Positions 15,928 to 25,972 of a DNA stretch of 64,000 nt are shown piece after piece. The position numbers and the translations under genes are program-made. Source of the stretch: JBPOFM01 sp041391925 (GTDB lineage Bacteria > Bacteroidota > Bacteroidia > Flavobacteriales > Flavobacteriaceae); contig JAWKNA010000005.1 in assembly GCA_041391925.1 (NCBI GenBank), forward strand, positions 62,001 to 126,000, in the 5' to 3' direction. The notes under the pieces are model-generated. The model had not been told where the DNA came from. It saw nothing but the letters and a program-made list of their open reading frames with translations, and ran no database searches. The first letter of the stretch is position 1; the number at the start of each line of letters is the position of its first letter.

Positions 15928-17892
15928 ATGAAAAAGAAAAAATTAAACTTACGAGATATAGAGACTAAAGAGCACAAGGGTGAACACAGTCACGATGACG
16001 GACACAACCACAGCAGTCCCGAAGAAGCATCCAATTTCAGAACCTACCTACCAGCTATTTTTAGTCTTGTTATGCTATTAATAGGCATTGCTGTTGATTA
16101 TTTCGAAGCTTTCCCCCAGTTCAAGGGTTGGATTCGAGTTGTGTGGTATACAATCGCATATATTCCTGTGGGTTTTCCTGTAATTAAGGAAGGATGGAAC
16201 AGCATCAAGAAAGGTGATTTCTTTACAGAGTTTTTCTTGATGTCCATTGCCACCATTGGCGCATTCGCCATTGGTGAATATCCCGAAGGTGTTGCTGTAA
16301 TGCTGTTCTACGCAGTTGGCGAATTATTCCAGAATGCGGCAGTAAACAAGGCAAAGACGAATATAAAAGCATTGCTCGATGTAAGACCAAATGAAGCTTT
16401 GGTGTATCGCGATGGCGATTATGTTTCTGTGAATCCTGAAACTGTCGCGATAGGAGAAAAAGTCCAGGTTAGAGTTGGAGAAAAAGTGCCTTTAGATGGT
16501 GTTTTGCTTTCCGATAAAGGCTCGTTCAATACCGCTGCATTGACAGGCGAAAGTAAACCCGATACCATTGCCAAGGGCGAAAAAGTGTTTGCAGGAAGCA
16601 TCAACATGGATGGTGTGGTTGAAATCGAGACCACCAAAGAATTTAAGGATAGTTCCATTGCCCGTATTCTCGATATGGTGCAGAATGCGACCGCCCGTAA
16701 ATCAAAAACCGAATTGTTCATCAGAAAGTTTGCAAGAATCTATACACCTATTGTGGTTTTCTTGGCGATTGGATTGACGTTTATACCCTACTTGTTTGTG
16801 GACAATTATGTCTTTAACGATTGGTTATATAGAGCATTGATTTTCCTGGTCATTTCCTGTCCCTGTGCATTGGTTATCTCAATTCCCTTGGGTTATTTCG
16901 GTGGATTGGGAGCAGCCTCAAAAAACGGAATTTTGTTCAAAGGTGCTTCCTTTCTCGATGCGATGACCAAAATAAACACATTGGTTATGGACAAAACTGG
17001 AACTGTTACCAAAGGTGTCTTCAAAATCAAAGAAGTAAAAGCGATTGGTTGGGAAGAAACGGAGTTTATGAAATACTTAATGGTAATGGAAGAACAATCA
17101 ACACACCCCATCGCCAAAGCAATTTTAGAATACAAGGCAGAAGGTACAGATTATGAAGCCACAGAAGTTTCAGAAATAGCTGGAAAAGGTTTGAAAGGAA
17201 GTGTGAACAGCAAAACCGTTTTAGTTGGAAATAAAGCCTTAATGACGGCCAATAACATAAATGTGCCAACGGAGACTGAATCCATTGTAGAATCCATCGT
17301 ATTAGTCGCAATTGATAATAACTTTGCAGGGTATGTTGTGATAGCTGACGAATTAAAGGAAGATGCCAAAGAAACCATTACAGCATTACATAAAGTTGGA
17401 ATTAAAAATATAATGATGCTTTCAGGGGATAAAGATTCTATTACCCAACAAGTAGCAAAAGAATTGAATATTGAAAAAGCTAAAGGTGGATTACTGCCTG
17501 AAGATAAATTAAACGAAGTTGAAGCATTAAAGAAAAATCCCGAAAACAAAATTGCATTTATTGGCGATGGCATCAATGATGCTCCAGTGTTGGCAGCAAG
17601 TGATGTGGGGATAGCAATGGGAGGTCTAGGTAGTGATGTTGCCATTGAAACAGCTGATGTAATCATCCAAACCGACCAACCTTCAAAAGTAGTACGAGCA
17701 ATTAAAATAGGCCGTTCCACTCGCAAAATCGTTTGGCAGAATATTGGTTTGGCTTTTGGAGTAAAGGTCATTGTGCTAATTTTAGGAGCAGGTGGATTGG
17801 CAACAATGTGGGAAGCCGTTTTTGCCGATGTTGGTGTGGCATTATTGGCTATTTTAAACGCAGTAAGATTGCAGAAGATGAAGTGGGATTAA
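15928..17892 (+). CDS. PIB-2 type (Zn/Cd/Pb) P-type ATPase
   Basis: A 654-aa inner-membrane metal exporter. It has no HMA domain; the N-terminus is His-rich (EHSHDDGHNHSS, residues about 17-35). Signatures are TGES in the actuator domain, SCPCAL in the transport helix, DKTGT for phosphorylation, the THP of the nucleotide domain (QSTHPIA) and GDGINDAP. The last helix FADVGVALLAILNAVRL has the Asp of Zn/Cd pumps, not the MxxSS of copper pumps. The substrate is therefore Zn2+, Cd2+ or Pb2+. It is the last gene of the Fur-controlled cluster. Confidence 0.93.
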   Translation: MKKKKLNLRDIETKEHKGEHSHDDGHNHSSPEEASNFRTYLPAIFSLVMLLIGIAVDYFEAFPQFKGWIRVVWYTIAYIPVGFPVIKEGWNSIKKGDFFTEFFLMSIATIGAFAIGEYPEGVAVMLFYAVGELFQNAAVNKAKTNIKALLDVRPNEALVYRDGDYVSVNPETVAIGEKVQVRVGEKVPLDGVLLSDKGSFNTAALTGESKPDTIAKGEKVFAGSINMDGVVEIETTKEFKDSSIARILDMVQNATARKSKTELFIRKFARIYTPIVVFLAIGLTFIPYLFVDNYVFNDWLYRALIFLVISCPCALVISIPLGYFGGLGAASKNGILFKGASFLDAMTKINTLVMDKTGTVTKGVFKIKEVKAIGWEETEFMKYLMVMEEQSTHPIAKAILEYKAEGTDYEATEVSEIAGKGLKGSVNSKTVLVGNKALMTANNINVPTETESIVESIVLVAIDNNFAGYVVIADELKEDAKETITALHKVGIKNIMMLSGDKDSITQQVAKELNIEKAKGGLLPEDKLNEVEALKKNPENKIAFIGDGINDAPVLAASDVGIAMGGLGSDVAIETADVIIQTDQPSKVVRAIKIGRSTRKIVWQNIGLAFGVKVIVLILGAGGLATMWEAVFADVGVALLAILNAVRLQKMKWD

Positions 17893-17938
17893 TAAAATTA
17901 AACTTCTGTTAATTAAGATTATAAATGTTAAAATTTTA

Positions 17939-17946
17939 TATCTTTG
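17939..17946 (+). promoter_or_regulatory. -7 box of the copper module
   Basis: TATCTTTG, matching TAnnTTTG, ends 7 bases before the ATG at 17954. The leader would be very short or absent. No -33 match is clear. Confidence 0.5.
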
Positions 17947-17953
17947 TTAAAAT

Positions 17954-18370
17954 ATGAAAAAAATATTCCATAAAAGTGTATCCTTCCTAATGGCCTTTGT
18001 AGTGTTATTCTCTACAATGTCCTTTACGATTAATGCGCACTTTTGTGGTGAGACGTTGGTAGCTACATCTTTGTTCAGTAAGGCGGAATCCTGTGGCATG
18101 GAGCAAGCAATGGCAACTTTGCCATCGGGTTGTTCAATGACCAAACCAAATTGTTGCACGAACGAACAATCGCTTATTAAGGGTCAAGACGAACTCAAGA
18201 TTAATTTCGATAAAATTTCATTAGACCAGCAAATGTTTATTGCTGTGTTTTTCCATGCATATAATACACTATTCGAAACAATAGAAGACCCGACGCCTTC
18301 TATAAAAGATTATCCACCGCCCACAATCGTCAGGCAACTCTACAAGCTTGACGAGTCTTATTTAATTTGA
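17954..18370 (+). CDS. HYC_CC_PP family exported protein
   Basis: A 138-aa exported protein with a signal-like N-terminus (about residues 1-28). It shows the features the family is named for: HFCG directly after the signal, NCCTN near residue 72 and YPPP near the C-terminus, plus additional Cys, Met and His residues. The family is found before CusA-type pumps in Flavobacteria. A periplasmic copper-binding role is inference. The stop is about 105 bases before the cusA-like gene. Confidence 0.8.
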   Translation: MKKIFHKSVSFLMAFVVLFSTMSFTINAHFCGETLVATSLFSKAESCGMEQAMATLPSGCSMTKPNCCTNEQSLIKGQDELKINFDKISLDQQMFIAVFFHAYNTLFETIEDPTPSIKDYPPPTIVRQLYKLDESYLI

Positions 18371-18474
18371 TTTATAAACATTAGAACTGTTGTCCTATGA
18401 AGTTTCATTAGGATGATTTGTCATATCTATTGGTGTCTAACTGATATTTTCTAACTGTTTATAAATCAAACTGT

Positions 18475-21400
18475 ATGCTAAACAAAAGCATAAAATTTCT
18501 TATCGAAAACAAACTTGTTGCCGTATTAATGCTCGTTACATTTATAGGTTTCGGGACTGTATATGCACCTTTTAATTGGAACACAGGTATTTTACCAAGC
18601 GACCCTGTAGCGGTGGACGCGATTCCAGACATTGGCGAAAACCAACAAATCGTATTTACCAAGTGGGATGGTCGTTCTCCGCAAGATATCGAGGACCAAA
18701 TCACCTATCCTTTAACGACCTCGCTTTTAGGAATCCCAGGAGTGAAAACCATACGTAGTTCGTCCATGTTCGGTGTGTCGAGCATCTATATCATTTTTGA
18801 GGAAGACATCGAGTTCTATTGGAGTCGTAGCCGCATTCTTGAAAAATTAAATTCGCTACCGAGTGGATTATTGCCCGAAGGTGTGAATCCAGCTTTGGGT
18901 CCTGATGCAACTGGATTGGGACAGATATTTTGGTACACGCTGGAAGGACGTGATAAAGATGGCAACGTCACAGGTGGCTGGGATTTGCAGGAATTACGCA
19001 GCATTCAGGACTATTATGTGAAATATGCCTTGGCATCTGCAAGCGGAGTTTCTGAAGTCGCATCCATTGGTGGATATGTCAAGGAATATCAAATTGATGT
19101 GAATCCTGAATTGATGCGTCAATACAATATTGGTTTAGCCCAAGTCGTAAAAGCCGTCAAAGAAAGCAATCGGGACATTGGTGCGCAGACTTTGGAAATC
19201 AACCAAGCAGAATATTTAGTACGTGGTTTGGGTTATGTGAAGTCAATTGCAGATTTGGAAAATGCCGTCGTCACTTCAGAAAACTATACGTCCATCAAAA
19301 TCAGTGATATTGCAAAAGTATCCTTGGGACCTGCCACACGTCGCGGGATGTTGGATAAAGAGGGCGCAGAGGTCGTTGGAGCTGTCGTCTTGGCGCGTTA
19401 TGGTGCCAATCCCATGGAAGTCATCAATAATGTGAAAGACCAAATTGCCGAATTAAGCAAGGGTTTACCATCCAAAGTATTGAGTGATGGCAGAACGTCT
19501 AAAGTAACGATTGTACCGTTTTATGATAGAACGGAATTGATTCAAGAAACCTTGGGCACGCTCAATGAAGCACTGACCCTCGAAATTCTGATTACCATTT
19601 TAGTGATTATCGTAATGGTGTTCAACCTTCGGGCTTCTATTCTTATTTCGGGATTGTTGCCAGTAGCTGTGTTGATGGTTTTTATTGCGATGAAGTTTTT
19701 TGGCGTCGATGCCAATATTGTCGCACTTTCGGGAATTGCCATCGCCATTGGAACCATGGTGGACGTGGGCATCATCCTTGCTGAAAATATCATCAGGCAT
19801 TTGGATGAGGATGATAAAAAATTATCTATAAATGTCGTTGTTTACAATGCCACGGCCGAAGTTTCTGGCGCCATAGTGACAGCAGTAATGACTACTATTA
19901 TTAGTTTTATTCCTGTATTCACCATGATAGGTGCCGAAGGAAAACTATTCCGTCCATTGGCATTTACCAAAACCTTTGCTTTAACGGCTTCCATCATCAT
20001 CGCATTATTCTTGATTCCACCTTTTGCCGCTTTTTTATTCAAAAGCAGGAATATCCGAAAAACAGGCAATTACGGCATTAGTAGTCTGTTGATTTTGGCA
20101 GGATTTATTGCGGTCATTTTTGGCCATTGGATTGGCCTTATCCTTATTGGCTTTGGCTTTGTGGCTTTAGCAGTATTACGTGAAAAGCTTTCAAAAGAAA
20201 GGTCAAACAAATTCAACATATATCTTTCCGCAGCTGCAATAGTCTTTCTGTTAGCTGAATATTGGAGGCCGTTGGGCGTGGACAAAAGCGTGTTTTGGAA
20301 CCTCATTTTTGTAGGTATCATTTGTTTTGGTCTATTGGCAGGTTTTTCACTATTTAAAAACTATTATACGCGAATTTTGAAATGGGCATTGGCAAACCGA
20401 TTGTTGTTTTTGACCATTCCTACAACACTCTTAATCCTTGGTTTTTTCATTTATAAAAGCACAGGTAAGGAGTTCATGCCATCACTTAATGAAGGCTCGT
20501 TTCTCTTGATGCCAACATCGATGCCACACGCAGGAATTGAAGAAAATAAACGTGTGTTGCAGCAATTGGATATGGCAGTGGCAAGTATTCCAGAAATTGA
20601 AACCGTGGTAGGTAAATCTGGAAGAACAGAATCTGCACTCGACCCAGCGCCTTTATCGATGTATGAAAATGTCATTCAGTATAAGTCTGAATATATGTTG
20701 AAGGAAGGCAAAAGGCAACGCTATAAAGTGGATGATGAAGGTTTCTTTATTCGTAAGGACGGTAATTTTATTGCAAATCCTAACAATGAGGTCAGTCATG
20801 ACGCTATAGAGGCTTATCAAAAAGAGGGTAAAAAAGTTACCGTTACGGTTGAAGCCGCTTCTGATAAACTAATTCCGGATGATGACGGAGAATTTTTTAG
20901 AAGCTGGCGACCCGACATCAATTCGCCCGACGATATTTGGAATGAAATCGTTAGGGTGACAAAATTCCCAGGAGTGACATCCGCACCAAAATTACAACCG
21001 ATTGAAACCCGTTTGGTCATGCTACAGACTGGAATGCGCGCACCAATGGGTATCAAGGTGAAAGGTCAGGATTTAAAGCAAATTGAAGCTTTTGGTGTAC
21101 AATTGGAAAGCATCATCAAAGAAGCTGAAGGCGTTAAAAAAGAAGCTGTTTTTGCGGACCGAATTGTGGGCAAACCGTATTTACTGATTGATATCAATAG
21201 GGAAAAACTGGCACGTTATGGAGTAACCATTGAAGAAGTCCAAAATGTCCTAAAAGTCGCTGTTGGAGGCATGGTATTGACTCAAACCGTAGAAGGCCGA
21301 GAACGTTATGGCGTGAGAGTGCGCTATCCACGGGAACTTCGTGGCGACCCATCGGATTTGAGAGATATTTATGTCCCTGTTGAAAAAGGAAGTCCTGTAC

Positions 21401-22245
21401 CATTGAGTGAATTGGCAACTATCAAATACGAACAAGGTCCACAAGTGATTAAGAGTGAGGACACATTTTTAGTTGGTTACGTGCTGTTCGATAAAAAAGA
21501 TGGTTTTGCTGAAGTCAATGTTGTTAAAAATGCCCAAACGCTTATCCAACAAAAAATTGACAATGGCGATTTAATTCTTCCGGAGGGTATCAGTTACAAA
21601 TTCACAGGAACCTATGAAAATCAATTGCGAGCCGAAAAAACCTTGTCCATCATTGTCCCGATGGCGCTGTTCGTTATTTTCTTGATTTTGTATTTTCAGT
21701 TTCGTTCCGTTTCCACCACTTTTATGGTTTTCACTGGTATTATGGTGGCGTTTGCAGGGGGATTCGTCATGATTTGGCTGTATGGACAAGATTGGTTCAT
21801 GAACTTCGGTTTCTTTGGGGAGAACATGCGAGAGCTTTTTAATATGAAAACTATCAACTTAAGTGTGGCCGTTTGGGTTGGTTTTATTGCATTATTTGGA
21901 ATTGCAACAGATGATGGTGTTGTAATGGCCACTTATCTCACACAGACCTTCGATAAAAACGACCCGACAGATATACAGGAAATTAGACAATCCACATTGG
22001 AAGCAGCTTCTAAACGTATTCGTCCTTGTTTGATGACAACGGTTACGACCATTTTGGCATTACTTCCCGTGCTGACCTCCACAGGCAAAGGAAGTGATAT
22101 CATGATACCAATGTCCATTCCTATTTTCGGAGGGATGCTTTTAGATACCACCTCTTATTTCCTAGTTCCTGTATTATATAGTTGGAAAAAAGAATGGATT
22201 GCGAAAAGAAAGAATAAAGAACCTAGAGAAGAGAAAATAGACTGA
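18475..22245 (+). CDS. CusA-type Cu(I)/Ag(I) RND efflux pump
   Basis: A 1256-aa inner-membrane RND permease of the heavy-metal group, longer than Escherichia coli CusA (about 1050 aa). An extra hydrophobic block of about 110 residues after the first helix cluster (about 520-640) accounts for part of the excess; an additional soluble segment lies in the second periplasmic loop (about 730-810). HME motifs include AIAIGTMVDVGIILAEN in TM4. Downstream genes are a TolC channel and a multicopper oxidase. The matching adaptor is encoded about 9.6 kb downstream at 31839. Confidence 0.92.
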   Translation: MLNKSIKFLIENKLVAVLMLVTFIGFGTVYAPFNWNTGILPSDPVAVDAIPDIGENQQIVFTKWDGRSPQDIEDQITYPLTTSLLGIPGVKTIRSSSMFGVSSIYIIFEEDIEFYWSRSRILEKLNSLPSGLLPEGVNPALGPDATGLGQIFWYTLEGRDKDGNVTGGWDLQELRSIQDYYVKYALASASGVSEVASIGGYVKEYQIDVNPELMRQYNIGLAQVVKAVKESNRDIGAQTLEINQAEYLVRGLGYVKSIADLENAVVTSENYTSIKISDIAKVSLGPATRRGMLDKEGAEVVGAVVLARYGANPMEVINNVKDQIAELSKGLPSKVLSDGRTSKVTIVPFYDRTELIQETLGTLNEALTLEILITILVIIVMVFNLRASILISGLLPVAVLMVFIAMKFFGVDANIVALSGIAIAIGTMVDVGIILAENIIRHLDEDDKKLSINVVVYNATAEVSGAIVTAVMTTIISFIPVFTMIGAEGKLFRPLAFTKTFALTASIIIALFLIPPFAAFLFKSRNIRKTGNYGISSLLILAGFIAVIFGHWIGLILIGFGFVALAVLREKLSKERSNKFNIYLSAAAIVFLLAEYWRPLGVDKSVFWNLIFVGIICFGLLAGFSLFKNYYTRILKWALANRLLFLTIPTTLLILGFFIYKSTGKEFMPSLNEGSFLLMPTSMPHAGIEENKRVLQQLDMAVASIPEIETVVGKSGRTESALDPAPLSMYENVIQYKSEYMLKEGKRQRYKVDDEGFFIRKDGNFIANPNNEVSHDAIEAYQKEGKKVTVTVEAASDKLIPDDDGEFFRSWRPDINSPDDIWNEIVRVTKFPGVTSAPKLQPIETRLVMLQTGMRAPMGIKVKGQDLKQIEAFGVQLESIIKEAEGVKKEAVFADRIVGKPYLLIDINREKLARYGVTIEEVQNVLKVAVGGMVLTQTVEGRERYGVRVRYPRELRGDPSDLRDIYVPVEKGSPVPLSELATIKYEQGPQVIKSEDTFLVGYVLFDKKDGFAEVNVVKNAQTLIQQKIDNGDLILPEGISYKFTGTYENQLRAEKTLSIIVPMALFVIFLILYFQFRSVSTTFMVFTGIMVAFAGGFVMIWLYGQDWFMNFGFFGENMRELFNMKTINLSVAVWVGFIALFGIATDDGVVMATYLTQTFDKNDPTDIQEIRQSTLEAASKRIRPCLMTTVTTILALLPVLTSTGKGSDIMIPMSIPIFGGMLLDTTSYFLVPVLYSWKKEWIAKRKNKEPREEKID

Positions 22246-22246
22246 T

Positions 22247-23497
22247 ATGAAACAAACGAAAAAATATAGTTATCAAATGAAATTCAGAAGCGTCTCTGTT
22301 CTCTGTTCTCTATTCTTTGTTCTCTGTGCACAAGGTCAAGATTTACAAGCCTACATTGACGAGGCAATTACCAACAGTCCAGAAATCAAGAAATATGAGC
22401 TGCGATATGACATCACTTCTGAAAAAGTGAATGAAGCCAATTGGATTCCCAACACCGAATTTAGTGTTGGTTATTTTGTGAGCGAGCCCGAAACACGAGT
22501 TGGCGCACAGCGTGCTCGCTTTTCGGTTAAACAGATGTTGCCTTGGTTTGGAACTATCATCGCAAGGGAAAATTATGCCACATCGATGGCAGAAGCCGAC
22601 TTTGTGGAAGTCACGATTGCAAAGCGTAAACTTGCGCTTTCTGTTTCCCAATTTTATTATCAGCTTTATGAAATCAGGGCAAAAGAGGGTGTACTTGACC
22701 AAAACATTGAACTGCTGAAAACCTATGAAAAGCTTGCACTGACTTCTGTAGAAGTTGGTAAGGCATCAGCCGTAGACGTATTGCGATTACAAATTCGGCA
22801 AAATGAATTGCAACAGGAAAAAGACGTGCTCACACAACAATCCAAAGGTATTCAATCGGCCTTAAACAGTTTGTTGAACCGTGATTATGATAAGGAGTTT
22901 ATGGTAACCGATTCTTTGGAAATGCCTATTGATGATTTACAGCTCTCATTTGATGCACTTGCACTAAATCCAGAATTGTTGAAGTATGACAAACTTTATG
23001 AATCGGTGTCTCAATCTGAACTGTTGAATCTTCGTGAAGCACAACCAATGCTGGGTGTTGGTCTGGATTACATTCCTGTGTCCGAACGTACGGATATGAG
23101 TATGATAGACAATGGCAAGGATATCCTTATGCCGATGGTGTCCATAACCATTCCCATATTCAATAAACGCTACAAGTCCATTACCAAACAAAACGAGTTG
23201 CGTCAACAAGAAATTCAATCGCAAAAGGAGGAACGATTGAATCTTTTGGAATCTGAATTGGCCAAATCCATCTCGCAACGTAACCAAGCCAGGATAAAAT
23301 TTGAGACCCAGTCTAAAAATTTGAAACAAGCCGAAGATGCCGAAGAAATCCTCATCAAAAATTACGAGACTGGAACAATTGATTTCAATGATGTGTTGGA
23401 CATTCAGGAGTTGCAATTGAAATTTCAGATGAATCAGATAGAATCTGTGAGAACTTATTATGTACAATCTGCGCTTATCAATTATTTAACGAATTAA
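22247..23497 (+). CDS. TolC-family outer-membrane efflux channel
   Basis: A 416-aa outer-membrane factor with signal peptide (cleavage near CAQGQ, about residue 28) and two long alpha-helical repeats. The start follows the pump stop by one base (TGATATG), suggesting coupling. An internal ATG at 22277 is an alternative start that gives a shorter signal. It would supply the channel for the CusA pump. Length and repeat pattern are normal for the family. Confidence 0.9.
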   Translation: MKQTKKYSYQMKFRSVSVLCSLFFVLCAQGQDLQAYIDEAITNSPEIKKYELRYDITSEKVNEANWIPNTEFSVGYFVSEPETRVGAQRARFSVKQMLPWFGTIIARENYATSMAEADFVEVTIAKRKLALSVSQFYYQLYEIRAKEGVLDQNIELLKTYEKLALTSVEVGKASAVDVLRLQIRQNELQQEKDVLTQQSKGIQSALNSLLNRDYDKEFMVTDSLEMPIDDLQLSFDALALNPELLKYDKLYESVSQSELLNLREAQPMLGVGLDYIPVSERTDMSMIDNGKDILMPMVSITIPIFNKRYKSITKQNELRQQEIQSQKEERLNLLESELAKSISQRNQARIKFETQSKNLKQAEDAEEILIKNYETGTIDFNDVLDIQELQLKFQMNQIESVRTYYVQSALINYLTN

Positions 23498-23559
23498 AGG
23501 AAATTGATTATGAGTTAATTGAAAGACAGATTTTTTAGTAAAATAGATAAACAATAATT

Positions 23560-25920
23560 ATGAAAACACTATACTACATCATATTGGTCCTAATAATAGG
23601 CTGTCCTAAAATATTTGCACAGTCCGTAGAAGGCAACGTAGATAATCTACCAGTTCATGAATATACCCTGACCATCAAGGAAGAAATGGTCAATAAAGCA
23701 GGAAAGAAGGTCAAAGGCATGACCATCAATGGCACTATTCCTGGACCAATCTTGGAATTTACGGAAGGAGAATATGCCGTCATTTATGTGAAAAATGAAA
23801 TGAGCGTCGAAACGTCCATTCACTGGCATGGGATATTATTACCAAATTTCATGGACGGTGTTCCTTACTTGACGACGCCACCAATCAAACCAGGGACCAC
23901 CTTTAAATACGAATTCGCCTTAAAACAATCCGGAACCTATTGGTACCATTCACATACGATGTTGCAAGAACAGTCGGGTGTTTTTGGGTCATTGGTCATT
24001 CATCCAAAAGAAGAAACTCTGGTTTATGATAAGGAGTTGGTATTGATGTTATCGGATTGGACCAATGAACAGCCACACAGCGTGCTTAAAAATTTAAAAC
24101 GTGGCAACGAATGGTATCAAATGAAAAAAGGTACAGCTACACCTTTAAATCGTGTGATTGCGAGAGGTGCATTTGGTACGCAGCTCAATTTCTGGAAGCA
24201 GCGAATGGAAGGGGCTGATATTGCGGATGTTTATTATCCTGCATTTTTAATCAATGGTGAAGAATCTATCGAATATCCACAGTTTAAGGCAGGCGAAAGA
24301 GTGCGTTTGCGCATTATCAATGGCTCGGCATCTTCCCAATTTTGGATGACCTTTGGTGGTGACACTCCGCAATTGGTCGCCGCGGATGGATTGGATGTCG
24401 TGCCCGTAGAACGCAATAAAACCTTCATAGGCGTGGCAGAAACCTATGATTTTATCGTGACGATGCCTCAAGAAGGTAAAATCGAATTCAAAATCATGGC
24501 ACAGGACGGTTCTGGAACAGCATCAGCCTATCTTGGACAAGGTGAGGTAATGAAAGCTATGGACATTCCTAGACCAGATAAAATCCAAATGATGCAGCAA
24601 ATGGCTAAAATGGATATGAAAATGGGAGCACATGCCCTAAAGTTCCAACCCAAAAAAGATGAGCAGTTTGAAATGAAAGAAGAGTATGGGATGAAAATGG
24701 ATGGGATGGGCATGGACCACTCGAAGATGGACATGAAAAATGATAATACCCAGATGGACCATTCAAAGATGGATATGAAGAAAGATACCATGAAAATGGA
24801 CCACTCAAAGATGGAACATTCAAAAATGAATATGACGAAAGACACTATGAAGATGGACATGAACGAAAAAAATATGGACATGGGAGATATGAAAATGGGC
24901 GGTATGGATATGTTTTCGGAATTTAATTATGATTACTTAAAATCGCCTGAAAAAACAACCTATAAAAAAGATTTACCCGTAACGGAAGTGCTGTTGAACC
25001 TAACAGGAAATATGAATCGCTATATCTGGAGCATGAATGGCGTGCCTTTAAGTGAGTCGGATAACATTCAGATTAAAGGTGGAGAAGTGACCAGAATGAC
25101 CTTTAACAATCTTACCATGATGCACCATCCGATGCACTTGCACGGGCACTTTTTCAGGGTCATAAATGAAAACGGCGAGTATTCGCCCCTCAAGCACACC
25201 GTGAATGTGCCACCTATGCAGCAAATCACTATTGAATTTGAAGGCGATGAGTATGGCGATTGGTTTTTCCATTGCCATATATTGTACCATATGATGAGTG
25301 GGATGGCACGTATTGTTAGTTATGAAACACCACGAGACTCCAGAATGGCAGATTTTCCGGTTTCGAAATTGATTAAAGAATCTGACATGTTCTATAATTG
25401 GTCCATGTTGGATGTGGCAACGCACATGACGGAGTTCAATTTTGTAGCTTCCAACATACGTAATCAATTCAATGTCATGGCAGAATATGGCTGGAACCAG
25501 AATTTGGAAGCAGAAGTTACCTACGAACGCTATCTGCACGATTATTTAAGGGTCTTTGGAGGAGTAAATATCGAAAACGAAATGGAAGACAGCCTCGATG
25601 AACTTTCCACCACAGCCGTTGCAGGTATTCGCTTTTTAACCCCATACCTGTTCAATCTCGATGTGCGTATTGACAACAAACTACGACCGCAAATCGGTTT
25701 GAGCCGTGAAATCCTCATTTTTCCAAGAACCGCCATTTTTGGGTCTTATGAATATCAGGCCGATTTTGGATGGGTCAACGATTTGCCTACGGGAGAAAGT
25801 TTTTCTAAAGAAGTGGTCTGGAATGCAGGTCTCGAATATTTCCTTTCACGCAACTTTTCATTGATGGCAAGCTACGACAACCGTTTTGGTGCAGGTGGCG
25901 GACTGTCCGTGAGGTTTTAA
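23560..25920 (+). CDS. Multicopper oxidase (CopA-like) fused to a CopB-like C-terminal domain
   Basis: A 786-aa protein with a Sec-type signal (residues 1-20). Copper motifs in order are HWHGILLPN (about residue 87), WYHSHTMLQEQSG, HHPMHLHGHFFRV and WFFHCHILYHMM, covering type 1, 2 and 3 copper sites. A Met/His/Asp-rich insertion lies at about residues 385-450. After the oxidase (about residue 600), some 180 residues resemble the outer-membrane copper protein CopB (amphipathic beta strands, aromatic ends, final SVRF). It probably oxidises Cu(I) in the periplasm and may be anchored in the outer membrane. The fusion is inferred from sequence character. Confidence 0.88.
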   Translation: MKTLYYIILVLIIGCPKIFAQSVEGNVDNLPVHEYTLTIKEEMVNKAGKKVKGMTINGTIPGPILEFTEGEYAVIYVKNEMSVETSIHWHGILLPNFMDGVPYLTTPPIKPGTTFKYEFALKQSGTYWYHSHTMLQEQSGVFGSLVIHPKEETLVYDKELVLMLSDWTNEQPHSVLKNLKRGNEWYQMKKGTATPLNRVIARGAFGTQLNFWKQRMEGADIADVYYPAFLINGEESIEYPQFKAGERVRLRIINGSASSQFWMTFGGDTPQLVAADGLDVVPVERNKTFIGVAETYDFIVTMPQEGKIEFKIMAQDGSGTASAYLGQGEVMKAMDIPRPDKIQMMQQMAKMDMKMGAHALKFQPKKDEQFEMKEEYGMKMDGMGMDHSKMDMKNDNTQMDHSKMDMKKDTMKMDHSKMEHSKMNMTKDTMKMDMNEKNMDMGDMKMGGMDMFSEFNYDYLKSPEKTTYKKDLPVTEVLLNLTGNMNRYIWSMNGVPLSESDNIQIKGGEVTRMTFNNLTMMHHPMHLHGHFFRVINENGEYSPLKHTVNVPPMQQITIEFEGDEYGDWFFHCHILYHMMSGMARIVSYETPRDSRMADFPVSKLIKESDMFYNWSMLDVATHMTEFNFVASNIRNQFNVMAEYGWNQNLEAEVTYERYLHDYLRVFGGVNIENEMEDSLDELSTTAVAGIRFLTPYLFNLDVRIDNKLRPQIGLSREILIFPRTAIFGSYEYQADFGWVNDLPTGESFSKEVVWNAGLEYFLSRNFSLMASYDNRFGAGGGLSVRF
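24709..24909 (+). repeat. Met/His-rich tandem repeat within the multicopper oxidase
   Basis: The encoded unit DHSKMDMK and variants (DHSKMEHSKMNMTKDT, DTMKMDM) repeat about five times, and the DNA repeats as well (ATGGACCACTC-type units). Such stretches bind Cu(I) in CopA and PcoA proteins. The repeated DNA makes copy number prone to change. Confidence 0.75.
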
Positions 25921-25972
25921 TAAATCAATTCAAATCAAATAAATACAAATAGTAATCTAAATCTAAATCAAA

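Noticed and set aside
24709..24909. Treating the internal repeat as a separate mobile or satellite repeat
   Set aside because: The reading frame is kept throughout and the encoded Met/His pattern is a known feature of copper oxidases.
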